From assembly GCA_002700095.1 (NCBI GenBank), contig PACL01000026.1, positions 1 to 64,000 on the forward strand: a stretch of DNA of 64,000 nt, in the 5' to 3' direction. Origin of the DNA: Fulvimarina sp. Lineage in GTDB: Bacteria > Pseudomonadota > Alphaproteobacteria > Rhizobiales > Rhizobiaceae. The notes beneath the pieces were generated by a model. That model did not search any database. It was not told the origin of the DNA and was given only the letters and a program-made list of their open reading frames with translations. Every line of letters begins with the position of its first letter. Position 1 is the stretch's first letter. This document shows positions 10,901 through 21,091 of the stretch, piece after piece. The translations under genes and the position numbers were made by a program.

Positions 10901-11323
10901 ATGGACGAATTGATGCCTAAATCGAGCCATAATTCGAGTGGCGCGACATTGAAAGGCCGGGTGACCGACGACGTGACATTGTGGTTGATTCGCATTGCCG
11001 TGATACCGCTTTTGGCTCTTGGATTAGTCACCGTGGAGAATCGGCTGGCTGCGGCAAACCCCCTCCCGCGTTACGATCCTCCAGGATACTGCATGCAGGT
11101 CGCTGATGTCGTCGGTGGTTCCTCACAAATCCTGAATACGTGCATCGGGCAGGAACAGGAGTCCTATGACTCGCTGAAGGCGCGATGGGCTTCCATCCCA
11201 GCGCGCATGCAGGCCTATTGTGATGATGTCGCTCGCGCCGTCGGGGGCACGTATCAGATCCTGAAGGCTTGCCTTGAGCAAGAGGCCGAAGCCGATAGAT
11301 CGATGCCGGAGTTTGAGTTCTAG
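10901..11323 (+). CDS. Small exported protein with two tandem Cys-pair motifs, unknown function
   Basis: N-terminal hydrophobic segment; internal repeat YCMQVADVVGGSSQILNTCIGQEQE / YCDDVARAVGGTYQILKACLEQEAE. Confidence 0.65.
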   Translation: MDELMPKSSHNSSGATLKGRVTDDVTLWLIRIAVIPLLALGLVTVENRLAAANPLPRYDPPGYCMQVADVVGGSSQILNTCIGQEQESYDSLKARWASIPARMQAYCDDVARAVGGTYQILKACLEQEAEADRSMPEFEF

Positions 11324-11580
11324 CAAAAGAGAGGGCGCGTCTTCTTCGGCGTCGGGCAGTGGGAAACCGACGGAGGCGTCGCAGACAAGCACTTTTCGCC
11401 TGACAGAGAGACCGTGGAGTTCGGTAACATCGATGCCTGCGGCCTGTCGGCGTTGACTTCGGTCACATGCACCGTCAATGCGGGGGCAATTCTTCGGCAA
11501 AGTACTGTGCGGCGATCAACATCGCTTTGCCGGCGGACAGCGATGTTGCGCCCGTTTGGCCGCCCTAGATCGTACGAGAT

Positions 11581-12153
11581 TTGGACCACCCGCTCGCCCG
11601 TATGGAGGACGAAAATCTGTCCGCCTTCCTCGCCCGCGTCCTCGCCGCACTCTTCGGCGGGCTGCTGTTCAGCCAGTCGGCCGAATTCACCCAGCAATAT
11701 CTGCAGCGCCTCGGCGGCGCGGCGGACGAGATGCGCGCCGTTGTCGAGCGCTTCGAGGAGAGCGCCCGAGTTCTGGCTTTGACGCCCGACGAGGCGATCG
11801 AGCGGCTGAAGCGGAACGCCGACGACCTCGCCGTGCGCCAGGGCAGCGACGCGGAGGAAAGCCGCCTGCGCTATGAGGCCCTCGAGCAGCGCTACCGTTC
11901 GCTGGTTTCGACCGCCCCGCTGTTCCGGCCCTTCGAGCTTGCCGCTGATCCCGACTGGTCGATCGCCGAGCGCGCCGCCGGCGACTACCGGCCGGCGATC
12001 CCGGCGACGGGCGATGGCGTGCTGCTGGCACTGGCGGGCTTTCTTCTCGGCTGGGCGCTGGGCGGCGGCACCCACGGCGCCGTCGCCATGCGCAAGCGCC
12101 GACGGGCGCGGCGCGCCACGGCGGCCGGAACTGGCAGCGACATTCCCGAGTGA
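11581..12153 (+). CDS. DUF2937-like membrane protein
   Basis: FLARVLAALFGGLLFSQSAEFTQQYLQRLGGAADEMRAVVERFEESA and C-terminal TM; start uncertain (TTG 11581 or ATG 11602). Confidence 0.75.
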   Translation: MDHPLARMEDENLSAFLARVLAALFGGLLFSQSAEFTQQYLQRLGGAADEMRAVVERFEESARVLALTPDEAIERLKRNADDLAVRQGSDAEESRLRYEALEQRYRSLVSTAPLFRPFELAADPDWSIAERAAGDYRPAIPATGDGVLLALAGFLLGWALGGGTHGAVAMRKRRRARRATAAGTGSDIPE

Positions 12154-12184
12154 CGGGAACGGAAATGGCGACGAGGGCGCGAGA

Positions 12185-13519
12185 CTACTGCGGCGCCATG
12201 CCGTTCCGGCCGAGGACGTCCCCGACCAGATAGAGCGAGCCGCAGATCAGGAAGCGCGGCGCCGGCACCGCCTGCCAGTTGGTGGAGACGAGGCGGATCG
12301 CCTCCTCGACGGAATTGGCGGGCTCGGCGTCGAGGCCGGCTTCGATCGCGGCATCGGCCAGCTCGTCCGGGTCGAGCCCGGCCTCGCTCATGGCGACGGG
12401 CACGGTGAACACCCGGCGCGCCATGCCGGAAAAAGCCGAGAAGAAGCCCACCGGCTCCTTGGTGTTGATCATTCCGGTAATCAGGAAGAGCGGCCGCTGC
12501 ACGCGCTCCTCCATGTCGGCGAGGGTCTCGGCAATGGCGAGGCCCGCTCCTGGATTGTGGCCGCCGTCGATCCAGATCTCGGCGCCCGGCGCCGCGATGT
12601 CGAGCAGCGGGCCGGCGGTGATCCGCTGCATGCGGCCGAACCATTCGACCCGCCCCATGCCCGCCTCGACCGCCGCGTCGGAGGGCGGATACGGCCCGTG
12701 GCGCAGCGCGGCGATGGCCGTTGCGGCGTTGACGATCTGGTGGCGGCCGGGCAGCCGCGGCAGCGGCAGGTCGATGAGGCCGCGGTCGTCCTGATAAACC
12801 ATCCGGCCGTGCTCCTCATAGGCGAAGAAGTCCTCGCCATAGACGCAGAGCGGCGCGCCGACCCGGTCGGCGATCGAGGTCAGCACCTCCAGCGCCACCT
12901 GCTCGCTCTGCTGGCCGATGACGACCGGCACGCCGGGCTTGATGATGCCGCCCTTTTCCGCCGCGATCAGCTCCACACGGTCGCCGAGGAACGACTGGTG
13001 ATCCAGCGAGATCGGCGTGATCACGCTGACGGCGGGCTGCGGGATGACGTTGGTCGCGTCGAACCGGCCGCCAAGCCCCACCTCGACCACCGCCGCGTCG
13101 GCCGGATATTCGGCGAACAGCATGAAGGTGACGGCGGTCAGGATCTCGAAGACGGTGATCGGCTGGCCTTCATTGGCATTCGCCGCGCGCCTGACGGCCT
13201 CGGCGAGCGCCGTGTCGTCGACGAGGCGGGAGGTGCCGGCGCCGCTGGCGAGCCGGTAGCGCTCGTGCCAGTTGACGAGATGCGGCGAGGTGTGGGTGTG
13301 GACGGCCCGGCTGTCGGCCTCGAGGATCGCCCGCAGGAAGGCGGTGACGGAGCCCTTGCCGTTGGTACCGGCGACGTGGATCGTCGGCGGCAGTCGCAGA
13401 TGCGGATCGCCCAGCGCCGTGAGCAGCCGGAGGACGCGCTCCAGCGACAGGTCGAAGCCCTTGGGATGGCGGCCGAGAAGGGCGTCGATTTCGGCAGCGG
13501 CGCGTGAGGTCGTGGTCAT
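12185..13519 (-). CDS. folC: Bifunctional folylpolyglutamate synthase/dihydrofolate synthase
   Basis: HVAGTNGKGSVTAFLRAILE, EVGLGGRFDATNVI; adjacent to accD. Confidence 0.95.
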   Translation of the reverse strand: MTTTSRAAAEIDALLGRHPKGFDLSLERVLRLLTALGDPHLRLPPTIHVAGTNGKGSVTAFLRAILEADSRAVHTHTSPHLVNWHERYRLASGAGTSRLVDDTALAEAVRRAANANEGQPITVFEILTAVTFMLFAEYPADAAVVEVGLGGRFDATNVIPQPAVSVITPISLDHQSFLGDRVELIAAEKGGIIKPGVPVVIGQQSEQVALEVLTSIADRVGAPLCVYGEDFFAYEEHGRMVYQDDRGLIDLPLPRLPGRHQIVNAATAIAALRHGPYPPSDAAVEAGMGRVEWFGRMQRITAGPLLDIAAPGAEIWIDGGHNPGAGLAIAETLADMEERVQRPLFLITGMINTKEPVGFFSAFSGMARRVFTVPVAMSEAGLDPDELADAAIEAGLDAEPANSVEEAIRLVSTNWQAVPAPRFLICGSLYLVGDVLGRNGMAPQ

Positions 13520-13557
13520 CGCGGGGTGTTACGCCAGACCTTGGAAGGATGCAAAAT

Positions 13558-14508
13558 CTATGCGTGGACGGCGGCCTGCGTCTCGCTGTCGCCATGGGCG
13601 TCGGATGCCTCGCCGGGCTCCGCCGGCTCGGCTGCGATGAGGCCCGCGATCGGTTCGGCCGGCGCCTTGGTCAGCAGTCGCAGCAGCGTCGCGATGCGGC
13701 TCTTCAGCTGGTGGCGCGGCACGACCATGTCGACCATGCCGTGCTCCATCAGATATTCGGCGCGCTGAAAGCCGTCGGGCAGCTTCTCGCGGATCGTCTG
13801 CTCGATCACCCGGGCGCCGGCAAAGCCGATGACCGCGCCGGGCTCGGCGATGTGGACGTCGCCCAGCATCGCATAGGAGGCCGAGACGCCGCCGGCGGTC
13901 GGATTTGTCAGGACGACGATGTAGGGCAGCCCCGCCTCCTTCAGCATCTCCACCGCGACGGTCGTTCGCGGCAGCTGCATCAGCGACAGGATGCCCTCCT
14001 GCATGCGGGCGCCGCCCGACGCCGAGAACAGCACCAGCGGTCGCTTCTCGGCGATGGCGGTCTCGAAGCCCTTGATGATCGCCTCGCCGGCCGCCATGCC
14101 GAGCGAGCCGCCCATGAAGGCGAAATCCTGCACTGTCGCGACGATGCCGAGGCCCTCGATCGCCCCTTTGGCGACGATCACGGCATCGTCCGTCTCGGCC
14201 TTGGCACGGTTTTCCTTGAGCCGGTCGACATAGCGCTTCTGGTCGCGGAACTTCAACGGATCGACGGCGACCGACGGCAGGTCGACGAGGTCAAAGGCGC
14301 CGTCGTCGAAGAAGTGGCCGAGCCGGTCCTTCGCCCGGATCCGCATGTGGAAGCCGGAAGAGGGCACCACCCACTGGTTGGCCTCGAGGTCCTTGTGGAA
14401 GACCATCTCGCCGGTCTCGGGGCACTTGATCCAGAGATTGTCCGGCACCTGCCGGGTGGCGAGAAGGCTGGAGATCTTCGGGCGGACGTAGTTGGTGATC
14501 CAGTTCAC
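13558..14508 (-). CDS. accD: Acetyl-CoA carboxylase carboxyltransferase subunit beta
   Basis: [37 protein letters not shown]..., [21 protein letters not shown] start assigned at 14508. Confidence 0.95.
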   Translation of the reverse strand: MNWITNYVRPKISSLLATRQVPDNLWIKCPETGEMVFHKDLEANQWVVPSSGFHMRIRAKDRLGHFFDDGAFDLVDLPSVAVDPLKFRDQKRYVDRLKENRAKAETDDAVIVAKGAIEGLGIVATVQDFAFMGGSLGMAAGEAIIKGFETAIAEKRPLVLFSASGGARMQEGILSLMQLPRTTVAVEMLKEAGLPYIVVLTNPTAGGVSASYAMLGDVHIAEPGAVIGFAGARVIEQTIREKLPDGFQRAEYLMEHGMVDMVVPRHQLKSRIATLLRLLTKAPAEPIAGLIAAEPAEPGEASDAHGDSETQAAVHA

Positions 14509-14572
14509 GGGGGAGATCCGTTCTTCGCGTTTGTGTGCGGGCCGGGGCGTTTCCGAGGAGATGGCGGCCCAG

Positions 14573-15403
14573 TCAGGCCTTGGCAAGGCGGACGGCTCTG
14601 ACGCCCTGCGCGAGCTGCGCGACGATGTCGGTGACGGCCTTGACCACCGCATCGCCCCCGCCGTCGTGGGAAGCGGCCTCGATTGCGGAAACCAGCGCCG
14701 AGCCGACGACGACGCCGTCGGCGCCGCGGCCGATCTCCGCCGCCTGCTCGGCGGTGCGCACGCCGAAGCCGACGCAGACCGGCAGGTCGGTGTGGCGCTT
14801 GATCCGCGACACCGCGGCGGCGACCTTGTCCGCATCCGGCGCGGCGGAGCCGGTGATGCCGGTGATCGAGACGTAGTAGACGAAGCCGGAGGTGTTCTTC
14901 AGCACCGCCGGCAGGCGCTTGTCGTCGGTGGTGGGGGTCGCCAGCCGGATGAAGTTCAGCCCGGCCTTCAGCGCCGGCAGGCAGAGTTCCTCGTCCATCT
15001 CCGGCGGCAGGTCGACGACGATCAGCCCGTCGACGCCGGCTTCGATGGCGTCCTTCACGAAGGTCTCGACGCCGTAGATGTAGACCGGGTTGAAGTAGCC
15101 CATGAGGATGATCGGCGTCTCGTCGTCGCCGCGCCGGAAATCCTTCACCATCGACAGCGTCTTCTTCAGCGTCTCGCCGTTCTTCAAGGCCCGCAGGCCG
15201 GCCCTCTGGATCGCCGGGCCGTCGGCCATCGGATCGGAGAAGGGCATGCCGAGCTCGATGAGGTCGGCGCCGGCCGCGGGAAGCGCCGCGGCGATCTTCA
15301 GCGCCGTCTCGTGGTCCGGATCGCCCGCCATGACGAAGGTGACGAGGGCGGGACGGTTCTCTTCCTTCAGACGAGAGAATCGGGCTTCGATGCGGGTGGT
15401 CAT
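14573..15403 (-). CDS. trpA: Tryptophan synthase subunit alpha
   Basis: [45 protein letters not shown]. Confidence 0.96.
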   Translation of the reverse strand: MTTRIEARFSRLKEENRPALVTFVMAGDPDHETALKIAAALPAAGADLIELGMPFSDPMADGPAIQRAGLRALKNGETLKKTLSMVKDFRRGDDETPIILMGYFNPVYIYGVETFVKDAIEAGVDGLIVVDLPPEMDEELCLPALKAGLNFIRLATPTTDDKRLPAVLKNTSGFVYYVSITGITGSAAPDADKVAAAVSRIKRHTDLPVCVGFGVRTAEQAAEIGRGADGVVVGSALVSAIEAASHDGGGDAVVKAVTDIVAQLAQGVRAVRLAKA

Positions 15404-15777
15404 GGCGGGCTTTCGATCGGGGCGAGCCGGCGGCGGAGGTTCGCGGGATCGCCGGGACTTTGAAGGATTTGCGACGGATGCTCGCCGGGTTCCTTACGCC
15501 ATCCGGCAAGGGCCTGCCAAGCGCCAAGCCGGAACGGGCGGCGGCTGGTCATGCCGATGGCGCCCGGCGGCGGGTTGCTTTCGGGCGGTGCGGCGATCAT
15601 GGATGCCGTGCCGCAGGCTGCGCGAGGCTCCTCCGCGTCCCGTTGGGGCGGGGTGGCGCCACCGACGCAACCGGCATGCGGGGCGAGACGTTCACCGGTC
15701 CAGCGCGCCGATCGGCGAAGGCCCCGAAAGGCCTACCCGGCGCCGCCGTCCAGAGATCCATCGAAAAGGCGAATATC

Positions 15778-16656
15778 ATGACACCAGGCTGGCAACGCTT
15801 TGCCCTTGGCGATGCGCGCATCACCACCATCCTCGACGGGACCCGACATGCCGACGGACCCCATCCGACCTTCGGCAAGGACCGGAGCCAGGAGGAGATG
15901 GCCGCCCTGATGCGGGCGAACTTCCTGCCGGAGACCCGCTTCGTCAACGGCTTCACGCCGACCCTCATAGAACTTGCGAACGAACTGGTCCTCTTCGACA
16001 CCGGTTTCGGCGAGAGCGGCACGGCGAACGGCTACGGCAAGCTCGTCGAGCGCATGGCGGCCGCCGGCACCGCGCCGGAGGCCGTCACCCTCGTCGTCCT
16101 CACCCATCTTCATCCCGATCACATCCTCGGCCTGATGACCGGCGGCCAGCCGACCTTCCCCAACGCCCGCTATGCCACCGGCGCAGCCGAGTTCGAATGG
16201 TGGACGTCGCAGGAGGCGAGGACCGGCGCGCGGGCCGAGATGGCGAAGACGGTCGAGAGCCTCGTCGTCCCCTTGCGGGACCGGATGACGCTGCTTCGGG
16301 ACGGGGACGGCGTCGCTCCCGGCATCACCGCCCTCGACGCCCCCGGCCACACGCCCGGCCACATGGTGTTCGAGGTGGAATCGGCCGGCCAGCGGCTGAT
16401 GCTGACGGCCGACACCGCCAACCATTTCGTCGCCTCGCTGCAGAAGCCGGACTGGGTGGTGGGCTTCGACATGGATCCGCAGAAGGCGATCGAGACCCGC
16501 AAGCGGGTCTTCGACAGGATCGCCGCCGAACGCATCCCTTTCATCGGCTATCACATGCCGTTTCCGGCGATCGGCTATGCCGAGAAGCTTCCGGACGGCG
16601 GCTACCGTTTCGTGCCGGTGAGCTACCAGCTGGCGATCGCCGGCGAGAAGGGCTGA
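15778..16656 (+). CDS. MBL-fold metallohydrolase
   Basis: LTHLHPDHILGL, DAPGHTPGHMVF; start placed at MTPGWQRFALGDARITTILDG. Confidence 0.9.
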   Translation: MTPGWQRFALGDARITTILDGTRHADGPHPTFGKDRSQEEMAALMRANFLPETRFVNGFTPTLIELANELVLFDTGFGESGTANGYGKLVERMAAAGTAPEAVTLVVLTHLHPDHILGLMTGGQPTFPNARYATGAAEFEWWTSQEARTGARAEMAKTVESLVVPLRDRMTLLRDGDGVAPGITALDAPGHTPGHMVFEVESAGQRLMLTADTANHFVASLQKPDWVVGFDMDPQKAIETRKRVFDRIAAERIPFIGYHMPFPAIGYAEKLPDGGYRFVPVSYQLAIAGEKG

Positions 16657-16701
16657 GGGAGGCGAGCGCCGCCTGCCGCGGCGGGCGGCGCGTCGTTCCT
16701 G

Positions 16702-17736
16702 CTACCGACCCTGCAAGGAGCCCGTGACCGTCGGCAGGGCCTCGACCCAGCGGGTGATCTGGGCCGCGATCTCGCCGGTCGTCTGCGGCGACAGGATGTC
16801 GCCGGCAAGCGTGTGATGGGCTGGATCGCCGGTGATCGGCACGACGACCGACTCGGTCGGCCCCGGCCACTTCGCCGCAAACGCCTCCGTCGCGTCGGGA
16901 TCGACGACCGTGTCTTCCTGGGAGAAGAACACCAGCAGCGGCAGCGGCTGCGCCTTCGACAGGTCCATGCGGCGCACCGCCCGCACCAGCGCCGCCATCG
17001 GCGCCAGCGCCGTCATCGGGTAGCTCGTCGTCCAGTGTTCGGCCTGGCCGGCATTGACCGGCTCGAAGCTGCGCGTCTCGCCACCGAGGAGGGGCAGGAG
17101 GTCGCGGGCGAAGGGCATGTCGAGGAGGAAGGCCCAGCGGCTGTTGATGGCGAAGTTCGGCGAGAGGAAGACGAGGCCGGCGACCCCGTCCATGACGTGG
17201 GGCGTGACCGTGTGGGGCGCCATCGGCGGCGAGATGGTCGTGCCGAGGGCGGCGAGCGTCGCCCCGGTCGAGGAGGCGATGACGATGACCCGGGTGCCGA
17301 GCTGGCGCCCGATCGCCACGGCCTCGGCGAGATCGTTCACCCAGTCGTTGACGCTCGCCTGCTCCATCGCCGCGCCGTCGCGGCCGTGACCGGTGAGGCG
17401 GGGGTAGAATAGATTGGCGCCGAGCGCCTTCGCCACCTCGTCGGCGAGCGGCCGGGTCTCGGCTTTGTCGGCGGAAAATCCGTGGATGTAGACGATCGAG
17501 AGCGGAGTCTTCGCCCGCGAGGCGGGATAGGCCCAGACGATCTCCTTGGCCGACTGCGGCCGCAGATTGGGAATGTCGGCTTCCGCTTTCTGCAGATAGA
17601 TGTCGGGGTCGCTGCCGATCGTCGTCGCGTCGAAAGTGACGGTCGTATCGACCGGCTCGCGCGGCCCGAAGAGCCAGAGCCCGAAAAGCGCGACCGCGAT
17701 CAGGAGGAGAAGGGCGAGGACGATACGAAGGATCAA
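16702..17736 (-). CDS. Alpha/beta hydrolase, membrane anchored
   Basis: IVYIHGFSADKAE, VIASSTGATLA nucleophile-elbow-like motif, N-terminal TM. Confidence 0.85.
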   Translation of the reverse strand: MILRIVLALLLLIAVALFGLWLFGPREPVDTTVTFDATTIGSDPDIYLQKAEADIPNLRPQSAKEIVWAYPASRAKTPLSIVYIHGFSADKAETRPLADEVAKALGANLFYPRLTGHGRDGAAMEQASVNDWVNDLAEAVAIGRQLGTRVIVIASSTGATLAALGTTISPPMAPHTVTPHVMDGVAGLVFLSPNFAINSRWAFLLDMPFARDLLPLLGGETRSFEPVNAGQAEHWTTSYPMTALAPMAALVRAVRRMDLSKAQPLPLLVFFSQEDTVVDPDATEAFAAKWPGPTESVVVPITGDPAHHTLAGDILSPQTTGEIAAQITRWVEALPTVTGSLQGR

Positions 17737-17883
17737 GGGTCAGGTCCGCTTGGCATGCTGTCGGCAAGCCATAGCGCGTCTGAGGGGACGGCGAAACCTG
17801 TCCTCCCATCGCCGGCCACCTGTCGCGTCGCTCTGACGTTCCGGTTCGTATCCCCCGACGCGGCGGAGGACAGGGCCGGGATG

Positions 17884-18819
17884 CTATCCCTCGCTCAGCA
17901 CCCGCGCGATCAGATCCGCCACCATCAGGTCGAGATGAGCGCCGCCGCCATTCTTGAAGACGGTGATCGCCGCCTCGCCGCTGCGGCCAGCCGTTCCGGC
18001 GACGAGTTCCTGGAGATCGCCGCGAATGTCGCCCTCTACGATGATGCCGGCATCGAGCGGGATCTGGATCTCGCCGATATGCCCGAGGGTGGTCCTGCGC
18101 GAATCGACGAAGATCTCGCTCTTCGTCAGGACGTCGTCCTCCGCCTCGCGCATCTGCGGCGTGTAGGCGCCGATGAGATCGACATGGCAGCCTGGCCGCA
18201 ACCACTCGCCCTTCAGGAAGGGCTGGGTTGCCATGGTGGCGGTGGCAACGATGTCGGCCTGCGCGGCCGCGCAGGGAAGATCGAGGGCGACGCAGACGGT
18301 CGTCTCGCCGCCTTCGGCCGATGCCGCGAGCGCCTCGGCGCGGGCCGCCGTCCGGTTCCAGATCAGCACTGTCTCGATCGAGGGAAACAGCGCCCGATAG
18401 CCTTCGACGAGATGTCCTGCGACGGCTCCGGCGCCGCAGACGAGCAGCGTCTTCGGCTCCGGATTGGCGAGGAGCGTCGCCCCGAGCAGCGAATCGGCGA
18501 CGGTCTTCCACTTGGTGACGAGGCCGCCATCGACGACCGCGCTCGGCGCCCCGGTCTGCGGATCGAAGAGGAGGACGCCGCCCTGGACTGAGGGTCGCGG
18601 CGGGGCAGCGCGGGGATTGTCCGGAAAGATGGTGACGGATTTCAGCGCGATGCCGAGCCCGTCGATCCAGGCGGCGCGGCTGAGCAGCCGATTGTCGCCG
18701 CTGCCGATCAGGAGGTCGCCGATCTCGGGAGATGAGAGGCGGTGGCCGGCCGCCAGCGCCTCGACCACCATCGGCCAGGTCAGCCTGCCGTCCGCCTCGT
18801 TAAAGCCGATGACCCTCAC
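17884..18819 (-). CDS. Ornithine cyclodeaminase/mu-crystallin family protein
   Basis: KSVTIFPDNP, LVCGAGAVAGHLVEGY (Rossmann), GCHVDLIGAYTPQMREAED; GTG start overlapping upstream GNAT gene. Confidence 0.9.
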   Translation of the reverse strand: MRVIGFNEADGRLTWPMVVEALAAGHRLSSPEIGDLLIGSGDNRLLSRAAWIDGLGIALKSVTIFPDNPRAAPPRPSVQGGVLLFDPQTGAPSAVVDGGLVTKWKTVADSLLGATLLANPEPKTLLVCGAGAVAGHLVEGYRALFPSIETVLIWNRTAARAEALAASAEGGETTVCVALDLPCAAAQADIVATATMATQPFLKGEWLRPGCHVDLIGAYTPQMREAEDDVLTKSEIFVDSRRTTLGHIGEIQIPLDAGIIVEGDIRGDLQELVAGTAGRSGEAAITVFKNGGGAHLDLMVADLIARVLSEG

Positions 18820-19364
18820 GACAGCGCCCGCAGCGGCTCGCGCAGCGTCTCGATCGCCGGCGTCTGCACGTCGCGCAGCGCATAGGGGCGGAAGCCGTGC
18901 TTCTGGTAGAGGGCGAGGGCGGCGGGATGGTCGAGGGTGTTGGTCTCGATGGTCACGCGGTTCGGATTGCCGGCGAAGGCGCAGGCGATTGCCCGCGACA
19001 GCATGACATGGGCGAGGCCCCGGCCGCGATGCTCCGGCAGGATGCCGAAATGGACTATCCGCACCTCGTTGACGGTGCGGCGGATGTCCAGCTCGAACCA
19101 GCCGGCCCTGCGGCCGTCGACAGTCATGACGAAGATCTTCGTGTCGCCGTCGTGGATTTCGCGCTTCAGACGCTCGTCGGAAAGGAGTCGCGAGGTCCAG
19201 TGATGGGCCTCGCCCACCTTGCGATAGAGCGCCCGGTATTCGGCGAGCGGCATCGACGGGACCTCGGCGATTGCGACCGTCCCGGCGCCGAAGGGGATCG
19301 GCGCGAGGACCGTCGGGCGAGCCTTCATCTCGAGGCTGGTGACACGGGTTCGAAGAAGTCGCAT
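18816..19364 (-). CDS. GNAT family N-acetyltransferase
   Basis: HFGILPEHRGRGLAHVMLSRAI, ALYQKHGFRPY. Confidence 0.9.
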   Translation of the reverse strand: MRLLRTRVTSLEMKARPTVLAPIPFGAGTVAIAEVPSMPLAEYRALYRKVGEAHHWTSRLLSDERLKREIHDGDTKIFVMTVDGRRAGWFELDIRRTVNEVRIVHFGILPEHRGRGLAHVMLSRAIACAFAGNPNRVTIETNTLDHPAALALYQKHGFRPYALRDVQTPAIETLREPLRALS

Positions 19365-19369
19365 GGCGG

Positions 19370-20227
19370 TCAGGTCTTCGGGCCCCGGCCGGTCTCCACC
19401 GGCGTATCCGCGGCCGAGCCCCATTCGGTCCAGGACCCGTCATAGAGCCTCGACGACCGGTTGCCGAGGCTTTCAAGGGCGAGATTGATCACCGCCGCCG
19501 TCACGCCCGAGCCGCAGCTCGTCACCGAGGGCCGGCCGGGATCGATCCCGGCCTCGGCGAAGGCCCGGCGCAGCTCCTCTGGCGGCTTCAGCCGGCCGCC
19601 TTCGGTGAGCTGCAGGAACGGCATGCTGCGGGCGCCCGGCATGTGCCCGGCCCGCACCCCCTGGCGCGGCTCCGGCGCCTCGCCGGCGAAGCGATCTGCC
19701 GGGCGGGCGTCGAGGATCTGCAGGGAGCCGGCGGCGACGATGTCCTTCATCTGCGGCAGGAACACCGCCGCATCCTCGTCGAGCCGGGCCGCGAAGGTCG
19801 CGGGACGGCTCTCCGGGGCTGTCGTCTCGACCGGCAGGCTCGCCGCCTGCCAGGCCGGAAAGCCGCCGTCGAGAACCCGCACGTCCTTTGCCCCGAAGGT
19901 CCGCAACATCCACCAGACCCGGGGCGCCGAGAACAGGCCCATGCCGTCATAGACGACGATGGTGTCGGTGTCGGAGATGCCGAGCGCGCCGACCTTTTCG
20001 GCGAAGACGTCGGCCGGGGGCAGGGTGTGCGGCAGGCTCGAGGCCGGATCGACGATGTCGTCCTGGTCGAAGAACACGGCGCCCGGCACGTGGCCGGCGT
20101 CGTATTCGGCCTTGGCGAAGCGGTTCTGCGCCGGCAGGTACCAGGAGGCATCGACGATCGAGACGCCGTCGCGGTCGATGACGGCGGCGAGATCCTGCGG
20201 CGAGATGAGGAAGGGGTTTTGGGTCAT
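19370..20227 (-). CDS. sseA: 3-mercaptopyruvate/thiosulfate sulfurtransferase
   Basis: Two rhodanese domains; catalytic CGSGVTA loop. Confidence 0.93.
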   Translation of the reverse strand: MTQNPFLISPQDLAAVIDRDGVSIVDASWYLPAQNRFAKAEYDAGHVPGAVFFDQDDIVDPASSLPHTLPPADVFAEKVGALGISDTDTIVVYDGMGLFSAPRVWWMLRTFGAKDVRVLDGGFPAWQAASLPVETTAPESRPATFAARLDEDAAVFLPQMKDIVAAGSLQILDARPADRFAGEAPEPRQGVRAGHMPGARSMPFLQLTEGGRLKPPEELRRAFAEAGIDPGRPSVTSCGSGVTAAVINLALESLGNRSSRLYDGSWTEWGSAADTPVETGRGPKT

Positions 20228-20359
20228 GACGGTGCAATATGGAGGACGGGGCGGATCAAGGCCATAGGGGTGGGAGGCTGATATCGTCGTGGAACGGCGG
20301 GTTCGCCGGGAGAGGTCGATGGCGGAAACGCGACGGGCCAGTGCACTTCGCCCCGGGCG

Positions 20360-21091
20360 TTATTCCGGTATCGCCCCGAACTTCAGCCTGAACCTCCGGT
20401 TCTCCTTGCCCTTCTTCTCGATCTTGGACACGTGGATCTCGCCGACCTCCTGGGTCTCGGAGACATGGGTGCCGCCGCAGGGCTGGGTGTCGACCGCTCC
20501 GTCCTCGCCGATGCACACGAGGCGGATGCGGCCGAGGCCGCGGGGCGGGCGGACATTGGCGGATTTGACCAGGCCCGGATTGCCGTCGAGCTCGGCATCG
20601 GTGATCCAGCGGGTGAAGACCGGGTGATTGGCCGAGACGATGGCCATCATCTTGTCCGTCACCTCCGCCTTGTCGGCGGACGCTTCGGTCAGATCGAAGT
20701 CGACCCGGCTCTCCTCCTCGCCGACCGAGGCGCCGGTGATCGGATAGGGCAGGACGACGGAGAGGATGTGGCAGGCGGTATGCATGCGCATCAGCCGGTA
20801 GCGACGCTTCCAGTCGATGTGGAGGACGAGGTTTTCGCCGATCGTCGGTGCCGGCTGGCCGGCCTCCGGCAGGTGGACGATCACCTCCTTGGTCTCGCCG
20901 GTGACGGTGGCGCCGATCCTGATGAGCGACCCGTCGCTGCGCTCGAAATGCCCGGTGTCGCCCGGCTGGCCGCCGGAGGTCGCATAGAACACCGTCTGGT
21001 CGAGGAGGATGCCGCCGTCCTCGCGGATGCCGGTCACCGCCGCCTCGACGGTGGAGAGATAGGCATCCTCGCGAAACAGGGGGATGGTCAT
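20360..21091 (-). CDS. Alanyl-tRNA editing protein (AlaX-like)
   Basis: MHTACHILSVVL and QPCGGTHVSETQEVG (tRNA_SAD motif); start MTIPLFREDAYL. Confidence 0.92.
   Translation of the reverse strand: MTIPLFREDAYLSTVEAAVTGIREDGGILLDQTVFYATSGGQPGDTGHFERSDGSLIRIGATVTGETKEVIVHLPEAGQPAPTIGENLVLHIDWKRRYRLMRMHTACHILSVVLPYPITGASVGEEESRVDFDLTEASADKAEVTDKMMAIVSANHPVFTRWITDAELDGNPGLVKSANVRPPRGLGRIRLVCIGEDGAVDTQPCGGTHVSETQEVGEIHVSKIEKKGKENRRFRLKFGAIPE

Noticed and set aside
16666-16691. GCGCCGCC/GGCGGCGC inverted repeat between convergent MBL and hydrolase genes as terminator
   Set aside because: No T tract on either strand; may be a bidirectional hairpin but support is weak
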